The notes beneath the pieces are model-generated. The model made no database searches. It saw only the letters and a program-made list of their open reading frames with translations, and was not told the DNA's origin. Positions 37,479 to 49,958 of a stretch of DNA of 64,000 nucleotides are shown piece after piece. The stretch spans positions 53,188-117,187 of the forward strand of contig JAJEKB010000852.1 of NCBI GenBank assembly GCA_022393335.1, given 5' to 3'. The first letter of the stretch is position 1. Every line of letters begins with the position of its first letter. The position numbers and the translations under genes were made by a program. This DNA is from Macrotrachela quadricornifera (taxonomy: Eukaryota; Rotifera; Eurotatoria; Philodinida; Philodinidae).

Positions 37479-38927
37479 AATTATAGAGCTGTCCTAAAAA
37501 AGTTTTCTCCGAAACCAGAAAAATTTTGTTATGAGACTAGAAGCACCGTTCTTAAAACAGAACAGAAATGCTCAGAACCTCGAAGTGCTTTTGTTCTGTT
37601 TTGGGAATTCATTTTCCTAATTAATACTAATCAGTTGAGTACTAATTACCATTCTAATTTTTAGCAATCTTAGACTTAGAATCTATGCTACAATTTGTAG
37701 TAAGTCTATTATTTGCTATAACCTGTAAAACATGGACTGGCGTAAAGTGAGGGCGAAATTTCGAGTTTACGCGCACTCTCACCCTCAGTTTTGACCCTAA
37801 ATATCAAAATCGAACATGTTCAATTAAAAAGAGAAAAAGCTCGGGTAAAACTATTGTATAGAAAGACAAAAAATCACTATTGAAAAAATTAACAGTATGA
37901 TTTTTACGGTGGGCAGTTAATGACAATCTATATCTCCATCTATAACACATAGTAATCCTGCCAAAAGTGAGAGACAGACTGAAAAAACGTCAGTTACACA
38001 GTATATTATATGTATTAAATGTTATGGAAAGATTCTCGCAAAATCGTCAAATATAGATATCAAGTTGACCACTAACAATCAAAAATGATAGTAATTATTC
38101 AAAATCAAATAATTGAATCTCTTTTGTAATCATAAAAAGTGATCATTGTCTCAAACAATATTATATTTTTATTGTTTCAAGATTTCATTATTCTTTTCAA
38201 ATCAAATAATTTAATCAAATTTGTTTCAATAGGTATATGTTGTACTCTTCAAATACTATTCATCATCCTACTATTACCAATACATGCTCTACTTTTGTAC
38301 ATTTTGAAGACTCAAATAGATTATACTAAATTGATTCAATTTTAAAAACAATTGGTACGCAATCGAAATGTTATTTAGAAAAGGCATAATTCTCTCATTA
38401 TCTGGGCTTTTAGCACCATAAAGTGATCGGATGTAAATATTCTAAAACTCACATGGATCAAGCGCAATTATTTTTAATGATGATGTACAATCCATAATAT
38501 TGATACACAGATTTTATGATAATTTGTTAATATTTCGATATAATCAAGAAAATACTGGCGATTCTTTTTTCTCGATTCTGAAATAATAATCAGAGAGATC
38601 GTAAAAAAAACCTTCATCCAATTATATATGTGCTTTCTTGACATTCTATCACTTTGTCGTACTAGAAATTTAGATAAAGAGATGAATTTAAATATTTTTT
38701 CAAAACTTCTAATAGCTTGAGATAAGAATACTATAACTGTTTAATGTTAATCATTCGTTCAAATGTTATTATATTACACAAACATAAAGCTTAAAAAACA
38801 TCAATACAAATGGTAGGTTCATATAAATAAACAACAACAAATACAAAAAAAAAACAAAGTAAATCAGTTGATATGATTATTCTTAATACCAAATATCTGA
38901 GATCAATTCTTTGACTAAAATTTAATA
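37479..38927. other. Intergenic, nothing recognised
   Basis: AT-rich sequence with short ORFs only. It includes the downstream region of the minus-strand TIR gene, which ends at 38928. Confidence 0.45.
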
Positions 38928-41900
38928 TTAATTCGTTAAAAATCGATCAGCTAATTTATCTAGAGCAATTATTAATTGAAGAAATTGTGCCATTGATGCT
39001 GATGTTCCAAAAACTCGAGAAGGAGATGCTGTATCTCTAATAAAATACAAACAAGAAATTTTATTTTTATTGAATTAAAAAAAAAACTAAAAGTTTTTTG
39101 TGAAATACTTTCGTTCTTTAGCTTGATTCATTTGATCCCATTTATCTTTAATTAACATATAATAACATTGTGATGCCTAATTAAATATTTAAAAAAAATA
39201 TTAAATAAATTTTTCTTATTTTTACTTTATTTTTAAGTTCAAATAATTTGGCAAGTTTTATACCATCTATATCAATAAAAATCGTCATAAATCTAATTAT
39301 AAAATTAAAAAAATTACACATAAAATCAAAAATTCATTTATAAAATTTTACTTTTCTAATCCATTTTCAGCTAAAAGATGTTGTGTATCTGTAATCGACA
39401 TTTTTTCTAAAGTTTTTAATGAAGTAGACATTGGTTCAGATACTTTTTCCATTCGAATGTGTGACATTAAATGTTCTAATGCACCTGAAGAAGGACTAGT
39501 TATTGTTTCATTTATTGTTCGTGGTGGTTCAGGTGGAGGTGCAACTATAAAACAAAAAAATATTCTTAATAATAAAAAGAATTAAACATAAAAAACGAAC
39601 GTTTTTTTGGTGGTGATATATTTGATTTTTTTTCTGTTCGATTAAATGCTTCTTGAAGTTCAATAAGTGTTTCTGAATAAGCTGCTTCAAATGGTTTTTT
39701 TGCAAAATTTATATATAATTTACTACCAACAATAATACCAAGCCAACCACTAAAACAAAACAATTGATTTATTATTGAAGAATTTAAAATTATATTTAAC
39801 ATACTCAGGTTTATAATTAGCTTGAAGAAGAAGTGGAATAATAAATTTTTTTCGTTGATATGCATATTCACATTCTATACAAAAAACTCATAAGATTAAG
39901 AAATAATAATTGAATCAAGTCTGTGGGAAAAAAAATGTGAGAACACAATTGTTTCTTTTTTTGTTCGCTAATGAATCATCTATACTTAATCATATTTCAG
40001 GTAAATATTTCTATTATTCATACCTAATCGACAACTTGGTGAATCTTTATATTTTTCTGTTAAACACATAAGAAAAATTGATGAACTTTCAATAGCATCT
40101 GACATCGCATCCAGTAAATTTCCATGCATATTTTCCAGATCAACTAAATATTCAAATATATATTATCAATTAATTATCTAAAATAGGTTTTTTTTCGTTC
40201 TATCCTTACTCCAAACATTATATCCATCAGCTGTTAATTGATCTTTAATTTGTTTTGATAGTTGTTTAACATCATGATTATATGAAATCATTACACTTTT
40301 ATTCGTTGTTATTGGCGATTTTGTTGAGGATTTCGTTGTTAAACCACCTAATAATGTACACAAACAGCCAGATGCTAATCGTCTTAATTCATCGTTTGAT
40401 GATGCTTGTGCAATATTTACTAAAATATCATTTAATTTTTTATTATTATGATAATTTTTTCGAACATTTTCATCAAATGATAAATTCCAAATAAGTGTAC
40501 AAGCTGCTATTTGTTCTTGAAAATTTGTATGTTGTTCAAGCATATTTAATAAACTTTCAAGTAATTTTGGTTCAGAAAAAATCTAACAAATGAAAAATTT
40601 TTATATTATTTTATTTCTTTTTTTTCCTAATATTTACTTTGTATTTATTATCATTAGCAACAGATAATTTTGATAAACCTTTACATAATTCACGTGATTC
40701 TAAACCATTTGAACGACGATCTGTATTATTTACTGATTCATATAAAATATTAACAAGATAAGGAATTGATTCTAAAATAATAAAATTATATATTTTTTTT
40801 CTCTTTAGTTTATATTAAATTACCATTTGAATTTGTTAAATAAGTACGTTCATCTTCTCGAATGATATAAGCAAGTGTTAAATAAGATATTCCTTTAAGA
40901 AAAATATTATATGAACCAACTGTTTGAATTAAACGATTTAAAACCTTTAAAAAAAATTTAATATGAAAACAAAAAATAAATTTTTTTGCTAGAATATACT
41001 TCTAAACATTGATGTCGTCGTAAATCTTGAACTAATTCTGGTACTTGTGCAATATTATGTAAAATTGAAACAATCATATCAAATAATTTTTTTATAGCCT
41101 AAATAAAAAAGACTTCTTAATATATTTTGTTTTTAAAATTATTTCTTAAATAAACAAACATCATTTGAAGAAAAATATTTGGAGTAATTTTCTTGATTAA
41201 GATTATGTATAAGCATTGGAATAAATTGTGCATTAACAACATCCTATTTATAAATTAAATAAATTTTTTTTTAATTTGTTATTTTTAAATTAACATACAA
41301 AACATATAGCAGTGGTTTTATCCGTATAATTCCATAATGAATGAAGTAAATAATAAGTAATATGCCAACGTTCTTGTGTTTTAAATACATCAGTATAAAT
41401 ATGTTTAAATATTGGATAACAAAGCTCTAAAATAAAAATTTTAGAATTAGAATCTTGTGAGGATGATGGTGATTTCGTATTTACGATAAACTTTTTATTC
41501 ATTTTTGTAGATCCAATTAAAAGCAGTATCACTACTGAATTTAGCAAATATCGATATATTTAGAGTATTGCATGAGCAAAGTTCGTTATCCTAATTAATC
41601 TATACAAGGTTTCTAATGATAAATTATGAGAAGAAGACAGTAGATTTTTAATGGCAATCTTTGACAGAACACAAAATTTTGAGGAAAATGAGTAATCAAT
41701 GGTTTTTTTATGACCTTCTCTTAGTAAGTTATGTGAATCATAAAGAACAAGACAAATGCATTTTTTTGATAAATTTCATTGCTTTTTCATTTTTTCTGGT
41801 CCATATAACCTATTAAGAAAAGGTTGTAAAAAAAAAGCGGCGATACTCATTTTGCCCAAAATTTTGTATTCTGTCTAATGGTATCATTAAAAAACCACTT

Positions 41901-42435
41901 CTGACAAAGCCTTCGAGTACCCTTAAAATATTCGTTTTTGTTTATTAGAAATTTTTTCTTCATATTTCATCTGTTATATCACTAGTTAAATTTAAATTAT
42001 ATCCTTAATATTATCAAAAATACATTCCTCTTACAAATTGTTTTTTTTTTAAGATATTCTATTAATTTATTTTGAATTCAAAAAAAAATAACAATTCTAT
42101 TTACTTGTATATTTTTTTTGAATTAATGTATCGATTAACATTTGAAAATTTGATGTACCATAACATAATGTATAAATTTTATCGAAATATTGAATAATTT
42201 TCTCAGTTTTAACTGTTTCATATTCAGATTCACTTAATCGATTTAATTCATCAAGTTTAGAATTTAACTAAAAATAAAATAATCAATAAAATAAAACAAA
42301 ATCAACCGATTTTACCTGTGCCATTTCAGATAATGTATTAGTCGACATATCTGAAAAATAATCTTTTGATTTTAGAAATGATTCATTTAATAAACCACCC
42401 TCGTTCGGTCGTTCGTTTGCCCTATGAATCATCAT
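38928..42435 (-). CDS. ARM/HEAT-repeat, TIR and SAM-like domain protein (permuted SARM1-like)
   Basis: Fifteen exons, 5' to 3': 42435-42316, 42267-42105, 41534-41299, 41243-41160, 41098-41000, 40944-40824, 40771-40638, 40582-40210, 40143-40024, 39874-39805, 39749-39601, 39544-39352, 39292-39226, 39176-39109, 39036-38928 (701 aa, phases all close). Residues about 90-400 are helical armadillo-like repeats (ELCYPIFKHIYTDVF, AACTLIWNLSF, ELRRLASGCLCTLLGG). Residues about 414-540 are a TIR domain: KSVMISYNHD first strand, DGYNVWIDLENMHGN BB-loop region, SSSIFLMCLTEKYKDS, and Glu484 in SCRLECEYAY at the catalytic-glutamate position of NAD-cleaving TIRs. A Pro-rich linker and a short SAM-like helix set (about 600-680, LLAENGLEKFMTIFIDIDG) follow. 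SARM1 is ARM-SAM-SAM-TIR, so here the TIR sits in the middle. NAD cleavage is inference. The 42105/41534 join and the exon at 41534 are the weakest part of the model. Confidence 0.75.
41638..41903. mobile_element. Small foldback element in an intron of the TIR gene
   Basis: Arms of about 55 bp at 41638-41692 and 41847-41903 are inverse copies (ACAAAATTTTGAGG / CCCAAAATTTTGT, AAAATGAG / CTCATTTT, TTTTTAATGG against its complement). The host intron (41535-42104) is 570 bp against ~60 bp for its neighbours, so the insertion explains most of its length. Confidence 0.65.
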
Positions 42436-42671
42436 TAATATTATTCATCAATATATAACACTACTGTCATCTATAGATGAAAAAAAAAAATTCAATCTAT
42501 TTTTAGATTGATTTAAAAAAAAGTTTTTTTTGCCTCTTTGAATTAATTTAACCAAATATTAAAAAAAAAATATTTCAGTTTCTATCCAAATTTTACCATA
42601 ACAAAAGTGTCTTCAAAATTCTTTGGAAATCAGAATTTCAATGTTTTGAAAGATTATTTTTTTCTTGGCAA

Positions 42672-42936
42672 ATGTTAACTCGTTTTTTTTCAAACAAAAA
42701 ATCGTACATATATATACGATCGTTTACATCGAATATCAGCAACACTTTTAATTGGTCTTACAGGTCTTGCTTTTCTTGGTGTTTGTCATCAATTGTACAA
42801 AGCTAAAACAGAATATTTACCTGAAATTCGTCGACGAGGTAAAGACCGACTTGAAACAGCACTTACTGTAAGACAAAATCAAGCTGAACTTGTTGAACAA
42901 CAACGTCTTGCTGAAAAAGATTTAGAACAACATTAA
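42672..42936 (+). CDS. Small single-TM protein, possible mitochondrial assembly factor (frame problem)
   Basis: An open frame runs from 42691 to a TAA at 42934-42936 and encodes a hydrophobic helix (ATLLIGLTGLAFLGV) then a charged tail (YLPEIRRRGKDRLE, ending KDLEQH). No Met is in this frame. The only sensible ATG is at 42672, followed by Arg/Phe/Lys-rich sequence like a mitochondrial presequence, but it is one base out of phase across an eight-T run at 42683-42690. One T fewer would give a single ~87-aa ORF. Layout resembles small inner-membrane assembly factors such as COX14, without firm recognition. It ends only 8 nt before the archease ATG. A missed upstream exon is the alternative. Confidence 0.4.
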
Positions 42937-42944
42937 ACAAAAAA

Positions 42945-44569
42945 ATGTCAACAGAAAATAAAAATAACAAACAAAATCAAGAAGAAATTGGTCCATCAGC
43001 GTCAAATGAAGATGTTACTTTTGATTATCCAGATATAAAATATGAATATCTTGATAATACAGCTGATATACAAATTCATGCATGGGGAGATTCAATTGAA
43101 GAATCTTTTGAACAGGTTAATAAATCATTTAAATATTCTAAAATTCTATAGTTTTTATTTTCTTAGAATTAATATTAATTATTGAATTTATTTTCATTTA
43201 ATTAAAAGAAATGAATATACAAATACAGATCATTTTTAAAGAGAATAACTATTTATCTAACATTTTGTATCTGTAAACCCTTTCATGAATGTTCTAGAGT
43301 TCGAGCAGATTCAATTATAACAAAAAAAATCATATTTCTACTAGTTTATTATATCCAGTTAATTGTTTGTAAAAACATCATTTTCATTAGTATCGGAACT
43401 TGATGGATCTCATTACTCTGATATATATTCATTAGTAGATATATCATCTAACTCGGAAGCAGTAATATCAAAATTACTGTCCGAATCTGATTTCTGATCA
43501 TACGATTAAACTGATCAAAGTAGTTCTGATGAAAAATAGACTGAAAATACTCACAATAGGAAAAAAATAGTAAACTATTGCTATTAACGATCAAGGTACA
43601 AAACGAATCACTTAAAACTATTTGAGAAAAAGATTGAAAGACAAGAGAAGTCTGTATAACATTATAGCTATCCTAGAATCCATATCTTCAAAGTTCGAAA
43701 AAAAATTAATTATTATCGATTTTTTAATTCGATTCTTGAAAATCACTGAACTATGAATTATCACATGCTTAAACATACTAAGATTTATTTTTTTTCATCT
43801 GATACTGTTTCTTAAATGATAAGAAGAATCATCAAAATCAAAACTAATTATTTTGATGTAACAAATAATGTATATGTTAATGATATTTCAGATGAGATAT
43901 AGAATTTCTTTTAATTTTAATTTTCAACTTCCTCAATCTTTAAAAAACAAGTTTTATTATAAAAAAAACAAGTTTTCAAGGATTTCCCCTTCTATGCATC
44001 TTTGCATCTGATTTCCTTTATTAACTGTACTATCTATTAGAAGTATTAGTCTAAAATAATGTAAATAAAAGAAATCTTCCATTTGACATGAAAGGAAATA
44101 TTAATCATAAAATATTTTATTCGATTATTTATCATTCATAAATCATTTTTGATCTTTTTTTATCTTGTTTATTAATTCCTAAATATAAATAATATATATA
44201 TATATCTATATATTTAAATTTTAGGCAGCAATGGGTATGTTTGCATATATGACTGATATTGATCGAATTGAAAATCGTGATATGAAACAAATTGATATTC
44301 GTGGTGAAGGTGATTTAGAAAATTTATTATTTAAATTTTTATCTGAATGGCTTGAACTTTATGGTATAGAAGATTATTTTATAGCTAGAAAAATTGAAAT
44401 AAATCTATTTGATCGAAAAGAATTACGCATTATTGCTCGTGGTTATGGTGAAACATTTGATTCATCAAGACATACACAAGGAACTGAAGTTAAAGCGATC
44501 ACTTATTCAAATATGCAAATACATGAAACAAAATCAACACATGATGTTTATGTCATTGTTGATATTTAA
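42945..44569 (+). CDS. ZBTB8OS: Archease (cofactor of the tRNA ligase RTCB)
   Basis: Exons 42945-43115 and 44225-44569 (171 aa). Archease stimulates guanylation and turnover of RTCB, the ligase of tRNA splicing and XBP1 mRNA splicing. Family motifs: KYEYLDNTADIQIHAWGDS (metal-site Asp in the D-x-T-A-D region), AMGMFAYMTD, LLFKFLSEWLELY and HTQGTEVKAITYSNMQ, ending VYVIVDI with the conserved terminal Asp. The N-terminal ~25 residues are hydrophilic and variable, as usual. The single intron (1109 bp) is far longer than the local norm, and its antisense strand near 43390-43520 reads as an acidic Ser/Asp-rich remnant. The ATG lies 8 nt after the stop of an upstream small ORF with no splice acceptor between them. 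Confidence 0.92.
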
Positions 44570-45091
44570 TGATTATTTTTTTGTATGAAAAGTTTATTTA
44601 GTTAGTTTGAGATATATTTTTTCTTCTTTTCATTTTATTATAACACACATACTATATATATATACATGCGAACTTTATACAATTGATTATCATTGATTTC
44701 CCTAGTGACGCTTAAGTTTCTTTTTCTTTTTTTCTTTTTGTTCGTAGTTATTTTTGTTATTTTTGTTATTATATACTAAAATAAAATAGATGGCGATTCA
44801 ACCATAAATATAATTCCATGGATGTACGTATGTATGACTTATAGAGTATATAATGATGGAAAAAAAATATTGTGTATAAAAAAAGAAAAAAAATAGAATA
44901 AGAGACATTTAGACAAATAGATAGTTATAAGAAAAGACGATGGAGAGTCTGTCAGCCTAACAAATAGAGAATGAGACATCTCGTTTTTCATGTACGTGAC
45001 TGTGATGATGATGTCTTTCTTGCGATAATAATCATCGTCACTCCTTGTTGTCGTCGTCGATAGTAGGATAAAGAATAGGAAAACGAGAGAA

Positions 45092-45127
<36 letters not shown>

Positions 45128-45652
45128 AAAATCTCGTTTCTACTCTTTCGTTTCTCCTCCAAAAAAATCTCATCTGCTATCTCATGCTATTTGTTCATAT
45201 ATTCTTTTTAGGCTATTGCATCTAGTGGTTTTTTTTCCTCTCTTAGCATATTAGTATAGATGGATGTTTGTTTGGTCGATGATGATATCGATTTTCTCCG
45301 AGCGAATGTCATTTCTCCTTTTTTTTTTCTATTACTTGTTGTTGTTGGGGTTTTGCTACGGTGTTGATACTGTAAATAGTTTGTTAAGACCAATTGTACT
45401 TTTTCTCCAGATTGACAAGAACAGCAGCAGCAGTAACAACAACAACGACGACGACAGATAAATACGATGATGATGAACTGATTAATGTTACATGCATCGG
45501 TTTTCTTTCGCTCAATACAATAGATCCTAATTTATTTTTTTTCGTTCTTTTCTTATTCTCTCAAACATTCTCAAGATAATTATTAACTACGATTATTTCT
45601 TGTTTTTGTTTTTTTCTCTATCGAAAATACTATTTCAATTGACAACAACAAA
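44570..45652. other. Intergenic/upstream region of the DPP6-like gene
   Basis: Low-complexity DNA with a (GA)n tract at 45094-45124. ORFs at 44839-45579 are readings of repeats (Ser-Leu, Thr runs). This is probably promoter/5' UTR of the gene whose first candidate coding exon starts at 45653. Confidence 0.45.
45094..45124. repeat. (GA)n microsatellite
   Basis: About 15 GA units, producing false Ser-Leu/Arg-Glu ORFs on the minus strand. Confidence 0.9.
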
Positions 45653-45688
45653 ATGATGAATGAAAAGAATAGTGCTTTGGCTGGACAG
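45653..45688 (+). CDS. DPP6: Candidate alternative first exon 1 of the DPP6-like gene
   Basis: ATG ATG and ten further codons (MMNEKNSALAGQ) end in phase 0 at a GTAATT donor, which fits the common exon at 50144. The preceding AACAACAAA context favours initiation. Use of the exon is inferred only from phase and splice signal. Confidence 0.4.
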
Positions 45689-45950
45689 GTAATTATTAAT
45701 ATAAAAGAAAAATGATTGTTTTTCTTTTCGATTTAAGTTAACTAGTTGCGTGTTTAGTTATAATTCGCTATTCATTTTTTTTTGTATAGCTGATTAAGGT
45801 CTCTTATGTGCGTGTTTACAGTTGTCTACACTAATTTCATGTTCAACGAAGGCATATAGAAGAAAATGAGATTTATTTTCCTTTTCTGCCTCTTTCCCTT
45901 TTGTCAGAATTCGGAATAGTATATTAGCTGGTTCATTTAACATCATATAA

Positions 45951-45971
45951 ATGTATCGAACTATGCTTCCG
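45951..45971 (+). CDS. DPP6: Candidate alternative first exon 2 of the DPP6-like gene
   Basis: MYRTMLP followed by a strong GTGAGTG donor in phase 0, compatible with the common exon at 50144. At seven codons it could be chance. Confidence 0.3.
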
Positions 45972-48021
45972 GTGAGTGATTTATTTCGATATAAACTTCC
46001 TCTTTTTTAAATATTTTATTGAAATAGTCAAGTTTTTTTTTTTTTGTTTTTCTAATTGAACAAAATTATTTATTTATATAATCTTTCGACTATGGTGACA
46101 AATGTTCGATAAGGGAATATAATCAATTATTCTTCATATGCATTGATTCGTATCTTGTTTTTTCTGAAAATAACATTTGAAAATATTCAAATGTAAAACC
46201 GTAACGTAATTAATGAAATTTATATGTAAAAACAAAACATATTATAAACTTTAGAAATTAATGAAGAAAATATTTAAATTAAATGTGTAGAATAACTCAA
46301 CAATAGTTTATTATATGAGATAAAAATCAACAGATGGTAGTTACACGTTAATAAAATACTATGAAAATACATTCTTTTCTTGATGATTAAAGTTCTTTTC
46401 CATGCCATATATAGAAAAAATATGCTACTCTGTGTCTTTGTATGTATATTAGAAATAGATTAAGTGGATAAGCGGATAAGATGATTGAATTTTCAAGGCT
46501 TTGTCCTAGAAAGTAATATTTAATGATAAATACATTTCAATATTTAATAAAGATTAGTAATAAGTGTTGAACCTCTCAAAGAAGATTATATTTATTTTTA
46601 ATATGATTTATCTACTAAATTCATAATAAAAATACATGAAGTTTTGTTAATAATAAATGATGAAAATATATGATTAAATAAAAATCTTGTTGACATAAAA
46701 TTACTTCTATCAACAAATAGAAAGTGTTAATTGATATCTTTCAATATATTTCTAATCGATATAGTCATTAGTCATTTACAAATAATTGAATATCTTATTA
46801 TTAAATATTGAATGATTTATATTGAATATGCCAAGACATGTAACGCGTCGTTTTTCAATCGAAGTAATTAAATGAAGGAATATTTTTAGGATTTGTCTCC
46901 ATCTAAATGATTGATGTTAGCGAAGACAGCTGTTAAGTATAGTAATAACACATATTGCCTATATTGATGCTCTCTATTCGACTTGTTGTCTCTAAAGAGC
47001 ATTAAGATAACAAACAAAGTACACCAAAATAACTTACTCAGATATAATTACTAAAAACTATTTTAATGGAAGGAATAAAATAATCTCATTTAAATATTCT
47101 TTGAAAAAATTCATAAATAAAATAAAAAGATTTTATGGAAGATAAATAAATAGAAATATTTTCTTCTTAATTGGATGTTTTTTTCCTTGTTAAAATCTAT
47201 TTTCATGGTTTTTATATCAATCACATGTAGAAATAATAGAAAAAATTGTATATTGAAAACGACATGAATTCAGAAATCTTGATTAGTATTTCTATTTAAT
47301 AGAAAAAAAAATAATATTGATCACTTCTATGTTAAAAAATAATCACATATTGATGCAGAAGAAATTCAAAATAATTATTTTATATGAGTTTTAACTATTC
47401 TTTTTAAATTATAGACAATAAATTTATTTAATAAGAGGAAAAGGAAATGAGGAGAACATCAGTATTCATATAGTAGAATCTGAACTGCGTGTCTTTCAAA
47501 ATAGAATATGATCAAAATAGATACAAATCGAACTATTCATATTCATAGAGACTATCCAATGTGATATGATTCAAATAAAAGATAAATCTAATTAGTTTTT
47601 AAATTCAAAATATATATTTATTTTTCAGTCGGTTTTATAAAATTTTTAAAAACACATTAACAAATGATTCACTAAAATTTGAACGTTTTTTTGATACATA
47701 ATAAAATAAATTTTTATTTTACCGAAACGTCTTTATCTAGATGTAAATTTTCTATTGAATATAAAATCAGTAGTTAAAAAAAGCTCTTGAAAATGAAATA
47801 GGAAATACGTCTGATGACGGTAAGTTAATAACATTAAAAGTTTTTTTTTGACTTTATTTCTTTTTATATTCTATTAAATTGCTTGTCTAGTCTATGATTT
47901 TCATTAAAAGAAAAGCAAAAAAGAAAAAAAAATATCTTTAAATAATAATTTCAAAAAATTCATTTCATGAAATTCCTTTTTTTTTTTTGTTTTTGAAATA
48001 AATTAAATATTATAAATCACA

Positions 48022-48075
48022 ATGATTTGTATTACATATCATTTTCGTCAAAATCGATCAGAAAAATATATACAG
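48022..48075 (+). CDS. DPP6: Candidate alternative first exon 3 of the DPP6-like gene
   Basis: Eighteen codons (MICITYHFRQNRSEKYIQ) end in phase 0 at a GTAATA donor. It lies in the ~4.2-kb region between the first candidate exon and the common exons. Confidence 0.35.
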
Positions 48076-49305
48076 GTAATAGAATTTCATATGTGCGATC
48101 GTAAAGAATTCAAAATAAAATGTTTTCATATCTTAATAATACATCTGTCAATACTAAATCCTTGAAAATTTATTTGACTTTCATTATAAAATAAATACAT
48201 AAAGATTATTAACATTACTAATTAATAACAAATAAGCAATTAACTTCTTGTTTCTTATATTTATTGTGTATTATATTTATTTCAGTAAGCGATTTCATAA
48301 AGGAAACAAACAAACAGAAAAAAATGAACTTTGTAATATGAACAACACCAATTAAGATCGAGCTTTTTTTTTATTTTTTTTTTTATTTTAACAGTTGAAC
48401 AGTCAGAAAAGGAAATTCGAAGAAACATACGAATGTAAAGGTGCGGATGTGTATAAAATGTGAGCTCATCGATCAAATAACATCTGGCTGAAAAAAATGT
48501 CTTGAAAAATTTTGTTGTTTCTTTGACAACTTGAGAAAAAGAAGGAAGATAGCTAAAACCGATTGTTTTTTATGCGTCACTTCCAATAAGTTATTTTGTT
48601 CTGATCGTCTTCCTCTTTTTCTTTTTTTTTCTTCCCTCTCTCTCTCTCTCATCATAACTAAAAATCGTCAGCAGCTGCTTCTTGAATAGTTGTAGTCAAG
48701 TCAAGACAAACCAAGCATTCATTTTATTATTAACCATCGCCTTCTGTGACATACTAGTGGTACTCGTCTGACGATGCTGTATGTCTTGCCTGTTCTCTAT
48801 TTTCTCGTTCCCTCTATCATCAATGTGCAACATATAACCGAGAAGCACTAGTCTCGATCTATATGTGTGCAATAAAAACAACAGAAGAAAAAAAAGGAAA
48901 AATTGACTAGACTTCGGTTTCTAATACAACGAACGACGAAGCGTCTAAGAAAGAAGAAAAAAAAAGTGACAACATCACGCATGCCAGAGATGAAATGTAG
49001 ATGGTTTGCCTGAAAATTATGACGGATGAGAGATAAAACAAGTTAGAGAAACAGCTACATGTCTTTCTGATGTTGGTCTTTGTCGATGACATTGTTTTTT
49101 CTATTTATCGCTTTTTTTTTTGATCTCATTCTTTTCCTTTTTTTTATCGTCTTCGTTCCGTTTCGACGGTGACGATTGACGATGTACACATTCTCTCGAT
49201 TATGATTTAATTTTGAAAACAACATCGTACATATATATATATATATCTAATAGTTAATTATTTTTTTTTCCAATATACAATTATTTCTTGTGTCCTTGTC
49301 AAAAT

Positions 49306-49329
49306 ATGGCTACTATGGTTCGTTATAAA
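49306..49329 (+). CDS. DPP6: Candidate alternative first exon 4 of the DPP6-like gene
   Basis: Eight codons (MATMVRYK) then a strong GTGAGTTT donor in phase 0. A GC-richer, CGTCG-containing stretch (49150-49200) lies just upstream and could be a promoter. Confidence 0.4.
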
Positions 49330-49958
49330 GTGAGTTTCATTTTTGGAATAAAATTTTTCTTTTAAAAAAAAAAAAAAAGTTAATTATTGAAAAACAACGG
49401 AGAAAAAAAAGCCTGAAGTATGCATTATATATATATATATATAAATATTTGTTGACCTAATAAAAATTCTACATGCTGTGCAACAAAGACTAATATTTCT
49501 ACTAAGAAAATAAGTACATAGCGATAAATGTAATCTTAAGAATTCTTCGAAATCCTATAGAAAATTAATAATTGTATAAAAAACGGAAATTAATCGCCTT
49601 TTCTGCCATTAAGCTTTTCATTATTATTATTGTGTTGTCATTTATAAGTCAATGATATCATCATTTCAAGATTATAAATAGAAAAAAAATATATATATAT
49701 AAAAGAAAATTGATTCTTTCTTCACAAGAATGAACGATAAGAAACAGATTTTTATTAATTTCCATAAGGCTTTTCTGCTTTTCTTTTTATTTTTTTTATT
49801 TCTGTCCATTTTCAAAGACAGTCTAATGAACGTCATTTTCTTTTCTATTGTCGAATAACTTCCGTCGATAGTTCCATACGCATTTTTAGTTCCAATCGAT
49901 TTTGCATCTATTTCTTCTTATAATAATTTTCTTACAATAATAATAAAAAAAATTTTTC

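Larger units (their letters stand above)
45689..49958 (+). other. Intron/promoter region of the DPP6-like gene
   Basis: About 4.3 kb holding four candidate first exons. Otherwise AT-rich with T-runs, and the ORFs at 48282-49092 (minus) are low-complexity. Whether it is one large intron or several promoters depends on exon use. Confidence 0.45.

Noticed and set aside
45264..45579. Thr/Asp-rich ORFs upstream of the DPP6-like gene
   Set aside because: Low-complexity readings of AAC/GAC repeats; not in phase with any useful donor.
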